Below, piece after piece: positions 25,301-37,379 of a stretch of DNA of 64,000 bases. Each line of letters begins with the position of its first letter. The first letter of the stretch is position 1. The notes below the pieces were generated by a model that made no database searches, was not told where the DNA came from, and saw only the letters and a program-made list of their open reading frames with translations. A program made the translations under genes and the position numbers. The stretch is from Membranipora membranacea (taxonomy: Eukaryota; Bryozoa; Gymnolaemata; Cheilostomatida; Membraniporidae). Location: positions 7,128,001 to 7,192,000 of the forward strand of contig OU612065.1 in the NCBI GenBank assembly GCA_914767715.1, in the 5' to 3' direction.

Positions 25301-28300
25301 GTCTTCGACAGGACATTCAGTAAAAGCTCTGATAATGTTGCTGTAAGTGAAGTTGACATCAGGTCATTTGCTTGACCTGAGAATATGAAGTCCAAACTTT
25401 CTGTCAAAGTTTCATAGATTACCAGTTATAGAGTTCAGTTAATCTATTACAAAATTTTCCATTGTGGAAAATTCTACTGGTTCCATACATGTCTAGTGCA
25501 GAGCATGTCAATTATGTCAAAGGTGGTAGGGGTGCGATTCTAGTATTGATTTTTGCTGTGCATGGTAGAATTAGCCCGGGGGGGGGGGGGGACAATAGGT
25601 TATTGTTGACATCCAGAACCAGAGCTAGGAGAAGATTACTCATGATTATATTAATTTACATAATATGTTTGTATGTCTGTATTTTTTATTCATATATCAT
25701 TGCCATAACGATGACTTTAGGTTTGCATAATGGTACAACGTGGATTGTGTGGTCAAATTAATTTTTAACATGGATGATAATTGTCTTCTCATGAATGTAT
25801 GTTAGTTCTATATTTTTCTGTAGTGTTTTGATTTAGATGAGAAGGAGCGATATAAGAGATTATTACAGCAGTTCAGTGTTCCTGTGTCAGATCAGACAAC
25901 TACACATGATAGAAGAAGTGTAACACTATCCCGTCTATCAACCAGACCAACAACATCAACACTGCTAGACCAATCCTCCTTGTAAGTGTGCTCCTTTTTC
26001 TTTCGTGGGAGCCATAAAATCCTTTCAATTACAATTGCTTATTTACATATTTTGGTGCCATGGACTTGAACACTAATATATCAAGTCCATGATTGGTGCA
26101 TCCATGTGAAGTGCTCTTTGAAGATAGACTGATATTTGAAGCAGAAATGATGATTGCAGGGTCACAAGCTTTGTTGGAACAAAGCTTGTCAAGACAGGCT
26201 AGGTCACCATATATCCAAGCTCAAAAAATTATGCAAGCTTGTAGGTTGTCAAGATGCTCACAAGCTCTCTGTAAATTTCAGACCCCATCAGGACCCCTCA
26301 GTTTTGTGAAGCTCAAAATTGAAATCCTTTATGGCAGATGTGGTGCACATAAGGTCCCTATATAGTTACTCGTAGTATTATGAGCATTCCATTGATATAA
26401 AAAAATACATCGGTCATTTCTGATTTAAGGAGTTGCCTGATCTCAACACATACCGTTTATAAAGTAGCGTTGAAAAGGAAGCTTCCCGGTTTTATTTATT
26501 TTTATGAATTGGTAACTTTTTCATAGAAACAACCCTAAAGTGGAAAACAAAGTGATGTGTATGGCTTACTCAAAGTAGCATACAACCCTGGCACCACTAG
26601 ATGTAAATCCACTTGCAATTTGCCTTCAAAGATAGGCAACACACTCAACAATGGACATCCTAGGTATAAGCTCTGCGTCTGCACCACAGGGCAGTCAGCA
26701 GCCCCTAAACCCTAATGGCTTACAAAAAACTGAATTAAATTGGGAAGCTATGTTTTGTTTATAATCTCATAGAAAAGCGTAAATTTTTTTATTGACGGCA
26801 AAAATATTGATTGGTAGATGATTTCCGATTGACATAACTGTTTATGTATTAAGATTAAAACAAACAAAATAAAACTGATTTAATTTTAGAAACAAATACT
26901 TTTCCACATCAACGTTTTCCAGCAATAGATTTATTTCGAAAGTATTAACACTTGGCCAATCATATTGGGTATGCCTGTTACCGAAACAAAATGGTGGAAG
27001 AGAGTCGGCAATTAAAATAATTGAAATTTTCTAATTTAATATTTTTTTATAACATGCAAATTTAGAAGGAGTACATAATTACGCATCTAATATCAAAATT
27101 TAACTTTTGTGGCTGTCAGCTACTTTAAACTAAAATACCTAAATTGTATATTTATATAATATTTAGTTGACTTTGAATTCACAGCTTACTAAGCTCGGAT
27201 AGAACGCCTGGTAGCTCCAGTACAATGATAACAGCACCTTCTATGCTCACTCGGTCTCAGAGATCAGCTACAGACATCTCCTTAGTACAAAAGAACAGAA
27301 CTACCGACAACAATATACATCTCAGCACTGCTGGTAAATGCGTTGTGCACATGACTTTTTTAAGAATTGTTGTTGTCTAATGAAATTTGTATGAATTTCC
27401 CATTTTTGTTTCATGCATTGCAGTTGAAACTTGAAACAGATTATCTAGAGAATGATAATGATTTTATTTAACCGGAGTTTCTTCCATATGTAAATAGTTC
27501 AGAGGCCTTACAGGATATTTCAGATACTGTGTATGAATCCAATGAAAAGTTATCTGATATCTTGCAGTACGAAAGATCTCAGCCAGTCAGAAATATAACA
27601 ATATTATAGAGCCATCAGCTATCAGTAAACGATGTGACAGTCTAGTCAAGAGGATGATGGAAATGTGAGTATTGAAGATATAGATTTAAAAACCTTGTAA
27701 AAATATGAATTGTGCAATAACAGTATTTAGAGACAAACATGGTTTTCACTTAGATCAAGTTTGAACCGATTTGCCGGCGGCTCAAAACCTAAATGCAGGC
27801 AAATTGGATCATGCTTAAATAGGAGTAAGAAGGGAGTGTGGGACTCGTACATAGTAACTCTTCTCTGTCTATTTTCTGTATTTGCACGGAAATAAAATTC
27901 TATCCACATTTCGTCTCAATGTGTCGTCCGTTCCAGTGAGAGAGGGGTTAGATTGTGGAGAATCTAGTGGTTCAGTTCCATACCATCACCATAGAAACAT
28001 GAATCAAAATAAGTCGGAATGGGTAATAACCTCCATGTACTCTTTTTGGGCATATGCATATATATATATATATATATATATATTACTTGGAAAGAGATTT
28101 TTATTTCAGCTATTAATTAAGCCTGAGGATTCTTTCCAGGTATATTTGTTTCTCTATATTTACAGACAGGACAGAAGTAAGGCATATATAGAAGAACAGA
28201 AACATCTGAAAGCTGAAGAGATGAAACTTGCTGAGTGGGATAAACTGGTGAGTACTCTGTCTGCACTACATTTATTAACCGAATACATTGTCAAATTCTT

Positions 28301-30484
28301 GCAAGTTTGAATATAAGATGATGTAGATGATGTATATTTGATAAATTTGAATATTATGTATGTAAGATTGAGATTCTCGTTGTTTAGAGGGAGGAAGAGG
28401 ATGAGCATTTGAAGAGGATGGTGGAGCAGAGATTAAAACTCAGCGCTAAAGTGATACTTGAAGATTTGCCTCCTCCTGATGTTCCCGAATATGATGAATT
28501 CCCAGGTAGAGTGTTTGTACTTATGATAATCTTAGCTGAAGCCAAAGGCATTGTCACCTGGAGATGTTGCTAGTAGAACACCAACAGATTAAAACATCTT
28601 TTTGTTGGGTATTGGCCGTGCAGTTCATTTTGTAAACCGTCTAAAACCAAGATTACTGTTAAAGAGTACACATGGATTGTTTTGTGTTTTGTTGTTAGAA
28701 TTGAGTGATGAGGCTGAGATGATGGTGAGAAAAGCTCTCGGTAGTGGACCTAATGATGTACTCTCCGATGCGTTTAGGATAAGAATATCACGTAATGACA
28801 TGGCAACTCTAGGTGGTCTCAACTGGCTAAATGATGAGGTAACAACGTAATGCAGGCTAATCACAAGAATGTTACAATTAATACTATTACTATGTATTTG
28901 CAGAACATTCTGTTTTCCAATGAATTGGGAAAACGATGGGGAATGAAGTGAGGGCGTTCATGATTATCAACTTATAAGAGCACAGTCTCAAATATAGTAT
29001 AAGTTAACAATCCTCCAGACTGAACTGGATTGTAAAGACCAGGGAGAAAATAATCGGGTAGAACAAGTTTCCTCAATCAAATATCTGTATTGTGTTTTAG
29101 GTTGTCAACTTTTACTTCAACTTGATACAAGATAGAAGCGGGAAGGATGACTTACCCTCTGTATATGTATTCAACACATTCTTTTATCCAAAAATAATGA
29201 AGGATGGACACAAAAGTGTGCGGCGCTGGACCAAAGCTGTTGATATATTCTCCAAGGACATAATTCTAATACCTATCCATCTCGGAATGCACTGGTGCTT
29301 AGCAGTAAGTATTCCATAATGGCTGCTTACCCACTAATAGGCAGTCATCTCTACACACAGGGTTGGCTGCACGCTGCTGGGGCTAAGTGATGTACTAGAC
29401 TCTTGGTTTTTAGCTAAAGTCCTGTGTGATATCCAGAGCACCCTGTATGTAAACAGCTGACTTCTACTAAGATAGCAGTGATACCCTCTTCCTTTTCTAC
29501 AGCACGGGCGTTCTAGTTTTAGTTCATATAAATTGTTTCATATCTTGTGCTTCATGGTTGGAAAATCTGTTATTTTCCGTACTTATTATCTCAATGAGCG
29601 GTACACCTGTAATTATCTGGTGATAAGTCTGTTCTGCTTGGACCTGAATGTGATCTTTTCTATTTATTTAGTGTATAAACATACGAGACAAGGAGATTCA
29701 ATACTTTGACTCAATGGGTGGAAATAACCACCCTTGTCTGAGTGCCCTCAAAAAATATCTTGAAGATGAGAGTATGGATAAAAAAAAACAGCCCTTTGAC
29801 ACATCAGACTGGACCCTCAATTGTGTCAAAGTAAGTACACTATTTCTGATATCTCGACAAGAGTGTAATATCATTACTGCTCCGTATTCTACATTGATGA
29901 CAGAATACGATGAGTCATTCAATTCCTGCTGATTGGTTTATATATCTGAGCTATTTTCGATGAGCAGTAATCTCACTTAAATTAACATCAAAGGTTTTCA
30001 TTTTACCACCATCTGTTACCCCATCCAGAGTAGAGGCATATTGTAAGTGTGAGATTATTTGTACCTATTTTCTCCAGGATATTCCACAACAGATGAATGG
30101 AAGCGACTGCGGGGTTTTTTCATGTAAATATGCTGAGTATCTGAGCCGAAACGCTTCTTTCACCTTCAGCCAGGTTTGTGTTTCCAACTCAACTAATAGT
30201 TCATTAGAATGTATGAGGTTCATATCAAATGTCATTATCAGTTGGTTTGACCCTTCGTCTATCGGTTACGATATTGTGTTAGCTGAAAAATATTTGAAAG
30301 TAGGCCGGATGCTGATAGCTATGTTTTGACATGATATTAAGAGACCTAATATCTGTAATGTGTATATAAGATATTATTTTGTGTGACACTTAAACTCATG
30401 AATCTTTTGAATTTTTTTCAGGAACACATGCCATACTTCAGGAGAAGAATGATATATGAAATTTTGACCAAGAAATTGATCTAA
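22302..30484 (+). CDS. SENP1: Sentrin/SUMO-specific protease 1/2
   Basis: Sixteen exons join in phase: 22302-22357, 23148-23355, 23824-24019, 24141-24240, 24854-25042, 25216-25342, 25824-25981, 27185-27333, 27568-27664, 28166-28247, 28388-28505, 28699-28838, 29101-29304, 29672-29830, 30078-30173 and 30422-30484, giving about 713 residues (human SENP1 644, SENP2 589). The N-terminal half is Ser/Gln/His-rich with basic clusters (GKKRRIEE, PVKRKRLD) that could be nuclear-localisation signals. A charged helix (AYIEEQKHLKAEEMKLAEW) precedes the C48 cysteine protease domain (about 495-713). The catalytic set is complete: His604 (GMHW), Asp621 (YFDSMGG), Gln666 and Cys672 (QQMNGSDCG). The enzyme matures SUMO precursors and removes SUMO from targets. 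SENP1 and SENP2 cannot be separated from sequence alone. Exon 2 has a duplicated splice donor. Confidence 0.94.
22586..22617. repeat. Perfect 14-bp-arm hairpin in SENP intron 1
   Basis: CAATGAACTCCCTC (22586-22599) and GAGGGAGTTCATTG (22604-22617) are exact complements around a 4-base loop. It lies 5 bp from the 94-bp palindrome. A partial relative (GGGAGTTCATTGGG) is at about 4534-4547 in a CCDC17 intron. Confidence 0.75.
22623..22716. repeat. Perfect 94-bp palindrome without spacer
   Basis: Bases 22623-22716 form an exact inverted repeat with 47-bp arms and no spacer. It begins ACAATGAGTGTGACCAATCA, has (AT)n at the centre, and ends with the exact complement. It lies in SENP intron 1. Such a sequence could extrude as a cruciform and would form a very stable hairpin in the pre-mRNA. 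It fits a small MITE-like element or a recent fold-back duplication. Confidence 0.9.
23348..23389 (+). repeat. 21-bp tandem duplication carrying a splice donor
   Basis: The unit GGTGGACAGGTAGGATTACT plus G occurs twice in direct succession at 23348-23368 and 23369-23389. Each copy contains the SENP exon 2 donor CAG|GTAGGA, at 23355 and 23376. The unit is 21 bp, so both donors keep the reading frame, and use of the second would add 7 residues. Confidence 0.85.
25578..25591 (+). repeat. Run of 14 G
   Basis: An uninterrupted G run in a SENP intron. It can form a G-quadruplex, and its length is prone to polymorphism and sequencing error. Confidence 0.8.
26164..26207. repeat. Hairpin with AAGCTTGTCAAGACAGGCT block
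   Basis: ACAAGCTTTGTT (26164-26175) and AACAAAGCTTGT (26178-26189) are exact complements with a 2-base loop. The right arm continues into AAAGCTTGTCAAGACAGGCT, whose exact reverse complement occurs at 40528-40547. This shows a dispersed repeat in a SENP intron. Confidence 0.7.
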
Positions 30485-31281
30485 GAAACAGCTGGTTTAA
30501 ACTTGACAGTCAAGTTGTCTCCTCTTTGACCTCTGAGTTCAGAGAGAAGGCAACTCTGTAATTAAATTCTGTAACTCTGCTCTGCATGCTTGGTTTTGTA
30601 AATATGTAGCCTTGAGCTTCCCATTTTTGTAATTGTACAGCCCATACTCATTGTTAAAAATGAATGCAAAGCAACCTATTCTGTGTAGTCTGTTGATTCT
30701 GGACAATACAATATTTTTATACTGCTTCTAATATTCCCTTGCAATCACTACCCCCTGGAGCTACCTAATTTCTGTTTCTCAATGGCTTGTCCGAGGAAAT
30801 GTCGACTTAATTTTCTTTGCAAATCGGGAATGGTCTGCCTGCATATTAAAGCAATGAAAAGCAGGCTTTTGAGGTAAGCATTCCAAGCTGCTGCAGTATA
30901 TTATTTATGAAATCCTGTCTGATATATATTGTCTGATACTCTATAACCACATTGGCAGTAGTAATTGATGCATAATGAGACAAAAATGAGCCTTGGTAAA
31001 CTGGATGCTTGTACTGGATAATAAAAATATAACTCACCATCCAGTTGTGAGTTTAAGCAATCAAAAAGTGAATCACTGTCCAACAAGACTTATTTCGTAA
31101 ATATTGTAAACATAGTGTCATGCAGTGAAACCAGGTCCAAAATCAAGTTATAATACACTATGGTCATAGGAGCTTAGAGTCGCATACTGCAGGGTGTATC
31201 AAGAAGTTGGTGTAGTAGTATCTATATATCATGTATATGACACATGGACATTAGGTACTGGAGAAGCGGCGGCGGATGAGA
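30485..31281. other. Shared 3' region of SENP and GPBP1
   Basis: The two genes converge here and their 3' UTRs probably occupy the space. An ATTAAA at about 30846 is a possible plus-strand poly(A) signal for SENP. No coding exon is seen. Confidence 0.5.
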
Positions 31282-33625
31282 TTACTCAGCATCACTATTG
31301 TCACTGGAGCTTGGTATATCATCCTCATTAGGTAATGCTGCTGCAGTCACTGGCAGTACAGGCTTCATATTCTGTTTGGATTTCATGAGTAGTCTCTCAC
31401 GGGCTGCCTTAGCCTGTAGGTCAAAAAATAAATTCTTATAGCTTCATGTATAACCAAGCCAATTGGGCATGAGCATAACAACAAGATAAATCTATGTTCA
31501 TATTCAAAGAAAATCTGGCTCAACAATGGAAATGTAACATTGGGTTCCACATATCTTGTTCTGCAATGCTGATATATGTATTCTTACCTGCATCATAATC
31601 TGTTGCAACTCAGCAGGGTCCTGTTCTGGTATAATACAATCATCGTCAGATTCCTCGTTCTCATTCCACCCTAACTCCTGAAGAAACCTGCAACAGTGCA
31701 AACAAATAGCTCTACAAATCTGATCTCTTAATCAATGTCATATAAACCTTACATTCATGGTAAGAGCAGGATTGTTATTTTATGTGAGCAAACAGAACAC
31801 AGTACAATTTTCACAAAAGTTCCATGTGTAGCTGAAAAAAAAAACCATAGACCTACTGGTCAAATCAATTCAATATACTAACTAACCTCTTCTCCCTGTC
31901 CAATGAACTGGAGAGACATGAGTTTTCTTTAGCTATATGTCCGCTGTGATCACCGTTTTCTCGTGTTCTTATAGTGATTCCGCTTGTACCATTAGTTATT
32001 GGTATCATATTACTTCTCTTGACCGGTTTAACTTGAGCTCTGTATACTTTCCCAGTCATGTTACTGGTCAGCACTGCAACAAAATGTATTTGATTTACGA
32101 TTGTTTCAACCGGAAGAAAACACTATTTCACAAAAATATTCTGTCCTAGTATATATGAGGCTGTATGACATGAGTATTTAACTGAGCAATGTGTGTTTGG
32201 GTCTTGTCAATGATACTACTTTCACTTACAAATCATTTCAATCTCTATTCATAATTTGATTACCCTTGATTGACACACGGCCCCACTATGTCTAAATATA
32301 TCAGTTTGTGGAAATAAATATATCATTTATATTAATATAGTTACAGTTGTCACTTTGTTGCTGAGTTGGTGTTTTAGGTTCATCTTTAGATCTTTCTTTT
32401 ATCCTCCATTGAGCAGCGGTATTATTGACTTGATTATTTGTTTGAGATGCAGTGGAAGCGTTACCCAGTACTGGAAATTCCTCCTCCAGCGGTTTGGGTT
32501 TGGCAGCTGTAGCAAGGTTGGACTGGTTTACATTATTGGGTGTAACTCGTGAAGTCTCATTGTAACTTCCAGTTGACTGTAAAACATGACATTTGTTTAA
32601 ATAACCATTTTATGTTACTGAAAGCCTTACAAGGTCTTATAACAGCCTCAACAGTTTACAAAGATAAGACAGCCTACATCATCAAAAGTATGATATGTCA
32701 ATATAAGCCTCTCAAACACTTCTTTGCGTACTGATATGACCCCAATACAAAAGCAGGGCCATTTGGACATCATCAACTTCTTCATTAGAAAGTGCAAAAA
32801 CGTCATTATAGTGAGTAATGGCCATACAGAACTATATGAGGCGGATCTTCACACAATTATAGAGCAATTACATCTTGTACACACTGTCTTCACTAATTAC
32901 CATTTTCACACATATTATGATGTTTTATAAATAGCAGTTTCTTACCTGAGACCTGTGTAGTTGTATAGGTTGAGAGCTAGATCTACCATTGTAGGTGCTG
33001 TGATAGCTGTTTAAAGGAGGTCTGCCTGTTCTGTGACTGGACCCGCCTACTCCTCCACCGTTGTTATGATGTGGTTGGTGGTTTTGGTGATGGTTGTTGG
33101 CTGGGTTAGGGTATGAGGACTGACCTACCTGTTGGTTTGGATATTGCTGAGCACCGTGGTGGTATTGCTGGGGATGATGGTGGGGGTTAGAATTGTGGCC
33201 TTGATGATGATAGTGACTACTATGACCAATGCTGTTCCTATGGTGTGATGGGCTGTTGTAGTGATTAGGGTGGTTATTGTAGTGAGGCTCCTGTCTTTTT
33301 GGCTGCAAGGCAGATAAAATTATATGGTGTTAGAGTAATTATATAATAGCCAGGTTATGGTTATTGAATCTCTCTTGATGGAGCAAGGAACAAAGGAAAG
33401 GGGTAAACACTTTTTTCAAGTCACACAAACCGCATGTGACAAGATATTGTGGGGAGTACATCTTCAAATGTTTCAAAAAACAGCGAATTTCACAGCAAAT
33501 TTAATTTATGGAAAGGGGTAGCTGCAAGCTTCTATAAAGAACCAGGAACCAACCTCTTGACTCTGTTCAGGCAACTTCAGCCAGGCTGGTGCAAAGTCAA
33601 TTGATCTGTTAGCTGAATGTGCCAT
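31282..33625 (-). CDS. GPBP1: Vasculin family protein (GC-rich promoter-binding protein 1)
   Basis: Six exons on the minus strand join in phase: 33625-33554, 33302-32946, 32576-32354, 32073-31887, 31687-31588 and 31413-31282, giving about 356 residues (human GPBP1 473). The start MAHSANRSIDFAPAWLKLP matches the vasculin N-terminus, which has the invariant DFAPAWL. Exon 2 (residues 25-143) is extremely rich in His, Asn, Gln, Tyr and Pro. Exon 3 has the family EEEFPVLG motif. The C-terminus has the conserved FLQELGW block followed by an acidic DESD-type segment and an acidic/Ser tail. Vasculins are nuclear proteins that bind GC-rich promoters and RNA and regulate transcription. The low-complexity His/Asn stretch is long for the family. 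Confidence 0.88.
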
Positions 33626-35607
33626 CAATGGTCTCTCATTGCTCACTTTTGTCTACCACTAAATAATAAGAAGACAATATTAGTAACCCATCGTTGTATA
33701 AACGCTCAGTGTGACAGAATAACAAAATGAGTATAACATTTATGGACTAAAACCTGACACTTTGCAATAGCATGTAACAATAGGTTGGTCTAAGATTACC
33801 TACCACTAATAGACCTATACATACCATGAACTACTGGTGCAGCTTGTAATGGAAGTCCTGTGCCAGTGATATATGTAGTAGTGGAGTATTCAACAAAATA
33901 ATACTAATACGATGCGCGTTGGTTGAGATCAGAGAGCTGTTCCTTAATTTCAATTGTATATCCAGCAGCTTAAAGTATCTTTTTAGAGATGCGCCTAAGG
34001 AGATTTTTTTTCCTTAAGATTCAGCTTATTCAGATAGTATTTAGTTCTCTTTCTGGGACTCAGACAGGCTGTTCGACCCTTATCAATTAAACTCCCTCAA
34101 AGGCAGTGACTAGTGATGGATGTTGTGCTTCTCTGAGCAGAATTTGTGACCTGACAGAGGTTACAATGTATGCTCTACTGGACTTGCCAATGTGCAAGCG
34201 CGGAGTAGCGACTCGTAATATACGTTAGTTTGTATAACTGGAATATATAAGAATAACTTCACTCCTCAGATTTCACTGATGTGATATTTGATGCAGATGT
34301 CTCTGTCTTTAAATGGCAATCCTGAAATATATGATCACACATTAAAATTTGGAGCATGGAGTAGTGCTTGTTTGAAGCAGGACGTAGGCCTAGATGAAGG
34401 TTGAAAACAACAATAGGGGGATGCAATAATTAATTGGTAAAAGCAACTTTTCAAAACATTCTTAATATTGACATTTCAATCCAGTGCTACATGATCTGGT
34501 ATTACGTGCGATGTAAACAACTCGAACCAACAAGCTTTTATAGATTACAACCAAATACGATATCATTCATATATTATCAAAAACTTCAACTAGCTAGGGA
34601 TATAGCAATGGCCAGTGAGTGGACATTTGAGCTGGCTGAACTTGGATCAAGGAGACATGAGGGGAGAAGTATTATCACCAAGCATAAATATGATCCACAA
34701 AGAAATGGTGCAGACAATTAACAACATAATTATATAACAATCATCATTAATTGATGGTACCAGCCATCAACCAATCCAGTGAGTTAATATACACACATAT
34801 AAATATATATATATATATATATAAGCATGATGAAATGGGGAGTTGGGGAGAGGAGGCCTAGTTACTAGTATGTATGTATCTCATAGAATAGATATTATAT
34901 ACAGTCAGTTGAGTTAGATGGATATATATATATAATGTCAACTGTCAGTTCATTATTCTGGTTATTTTTAAATCATCCTCATGATTATCATTTTCACAGT
35001 TGTGAACACTCGCCAACTTGAACTTCACTTATTATTATATAGCCTAGATACTAGATAGTCTTACCAACTAACTAAAAACTTAGTTAGGCTACACAAAAAT
35101 AATTAATTCAATTGGTTTGTACATTTATCTTTACCTGTGTTTAAAGTACCATCAATAGAATTTGGTTAGCTGAGAGTCATATAATACAATAAGCATACAG
35201 TTATACACATGTGTGTGTATTCAGTAATCAGAGTTTCAAGAGTCAGTCAGGTAATGAAATGAGTGTGAATAAAGTCCCTCTCACTCAGTTTTTGTCACTT
35301 TGTCCTTCACCTTTCCTAGAGCGCCCTCACTTGTTCAATGAGATGACAATCACTAACAGTATGGCTTCACAATTCTAAGAGGACACAACTCCCATTGAGA
35401 GTTTCAGCATTCAGGCTGTCACCAGGGAGTTTGGGATATAACTCCCTGCTGTCACTAATGGACTAAACTAGTTAATTGCTGTCACCCAGAAGTAACAGTT
35501 ACCCGTTGCTGCCACCAGGAAATTTGAGATGAAATTCCTGGTCACAACAGTGGGGTTTCAAAATATTGAACAGAATATTGAATTCAAACTGTTCAAAGCA
35601 ATAATAT

Positions 35608-35690
35608 TGGATGGATGGATTTTATTACTATCATTAACAGCATTATTAAAAGAAAAAATGAGTCGCGAAATACAGTGTAATTGTGTAATT
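35608..35690 (-). mobile_element. LINE 3' end fragment
   Basis: Read on the minus strand, this matches the 3' tail of the LINE copy at 12485-13019: GTATTTCGCGAC, then ATGATAGTAATAAAATCC and a (CCAT)n end. Only about 80 bases remain, so it is a severely 5'-truncated copy of the same family. Confidence 0.7.
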
Positions 35691-36233
35691 GGGCGTTGAA
35701 ACTTCATTGGATAGTCACCATGTTTTTGTAGAGAGCTGTAACATAATAGACAACATCGTTTATCGGTAATGTTTCAGGGAATCCGTAAATTTGAAGATGT
35801 TGCTGACTGAGATTAGTGATCAGGCAGCAATTTTATGTTTTAATGCTATTTTTCTTTTGATTATCTTCCAAAGTTTTGTTCAGCCTACAAATTAAACGTC
35901 TCCGGGCCAATCATGCTAATCTTACCTCTCTTAGGTGTTACTGACCATTTTGTTCATAGAATTGACACCAACCAAGCAGTTTGCGTGTTATTTGGTCTTT
36001 TTATCAGATCAACCTTGTAAAAAACTAAGCCCCTTTCGGTCATGCATTATGTCAATTATGACGCACACGGCAGATAATGCAGATTTAACTTGGCATTTGT
36101 GTTCACAATAGAATTCTGCCACATACAGAAAAAGTCCCGAGTTTAAACTTTTATTTTCTTCTATGCAGTAGTCAGACTTTCTGTCGAACTCTGTGCTCTC
36201 ATTTTTCACCTAACGCTGGTCCCCCATTTAGGA

Positions 36234-36420
36234 GTAGGAGGTGGCTCAGTTGGTTAGAGCGCCATTCCTTTAGCATGCATATGTTGAAGGTCATGGGTTC
36301 GAATCCCACTGCAGTTCATCGACTACTGTGATTTGGTTGACCCCAGGTGTGCTCTGACCTGCCTGCAAACAGAGAGCAACCTGCCGCAGATATTGCGGCC
36401 TCGCCACTAAGGCACTAAAA
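36234..36420 (+). repeat. tRNA-derived SINE
   Basis: The head looks like a tRNA gene, with A box TGGCTCAGTTGG (36242-36253) and B box GGTTCGAATCC (36296-36306), which are the internal RNA polymerase III promoter elements. The body that follows (GCAGTTCATCGACTACTG through TTGCGGCCTCGCCACTAAGG) is not tRNA but recurs at 28-155, so this is a SINE family and not a lone tRNA gene. Confidence 0.85.
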
Positions 36421-37379
36421 TTTTGATGCCTATGCTTTGGGATATATGAAAAGACATCTGATTCTTTTAATCATTTAATACAGCAAGTTGATGAAAGTTA
36501 CTCATCTTACACGCTGCAGTAGCCTACAGCTCACATGTTGAATTGGCAGGTTGAAAATCATAATAATGCTTAGATGATGGGTAACAATGACCAACCATGC
36601 CTAACATTGTGATGCCCTCTCATGATCACTTACTGATTGATGGATAAAAGCTTGATAACTACAGAACCATCACACTATCCTATATATTGCATCATGATCA
36701 TGATCACAGGTACACGTACAGCTTGAAAAAGTGCATGTGTGACCATGGTTCTGTCTACTCAACTCAAACTGACATGTAAATCACATATGACCTGTGTTAT
36801 TAATGTGAAGCTTAGCCTTTCTAAGCAGCATGCTTTATTGGCAATTGTCTGCCCACAGATAGTGGAGAAACAACTCCAAAATAAAACCATAAACACCAGA
36901 AATAGGCTTTACAAATGGGGGTAAGAGTTCCGGGACTTCAATCTTCACAGGGGCCCAATTAGGAAATAATCCTTGATGATAACTATGTATGCACAAACAT
37001 CCTCTTATCTAAATAATATATATATGTATCATACATACATATATTCATTATCTATGACCGCTTACTGTGGACCGTACTTTCTCTTGACACAAGAAAAACC
37101 AACATAAAATTTGTACAACATAGTTAGGCATTTGCCACCTAGAGTGCCATCTACGCAGCCTTGCAATCTTAACAAGCTTCCTATGCTGTCTATGTTGGCA
37201 TCGCAAATATATGCCTATCATCCTCCTACATGAAATCCTCATTGGTATTAGATTACAGATAGAGTATATTTTCAATTCATCATTCTTATATCACCATGTC
37301 ACTTCACCATATGAACATATTCTGTTCTGACTGACCACAATAAAAAAAACAATGCTTAACTGATGTGTCTTGCGGTAAG

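Larger units (their letters stand above)
33626..37379. other. Intergenic region between GPBP1 and TXNL1
   Basis: No coding exon can be supported. The region contains a (TA)n microsatellite (about 34800-34823), paired short repeats around 35424-35452 (CAGGGAGTTTGGGATATAAC with CTCCCTG), a LINE 3' tail (35608-35690) and a tRNA-derived SINE (36234-36420). Confidence 0.6.

Noticed and set aside
27939-28020. Exon-like segment in the SENP gene (VREGLDCGESSGSVPYHHH frame) with a good acceptor and a GTAATA donor
   Set aside because: Its phase does not fit the flanking exons, while exon 27568-27664 joins 28166-28247 perfectly. It could at most be a frame-breaking alternative exon.
36234-36310. Functional tRNA gene
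   Set aside because: A and B boxes are present, but a clean cloverleaf is not evident, and the downstream body recurs elsewhere in the window, so a SINE is the better reading.
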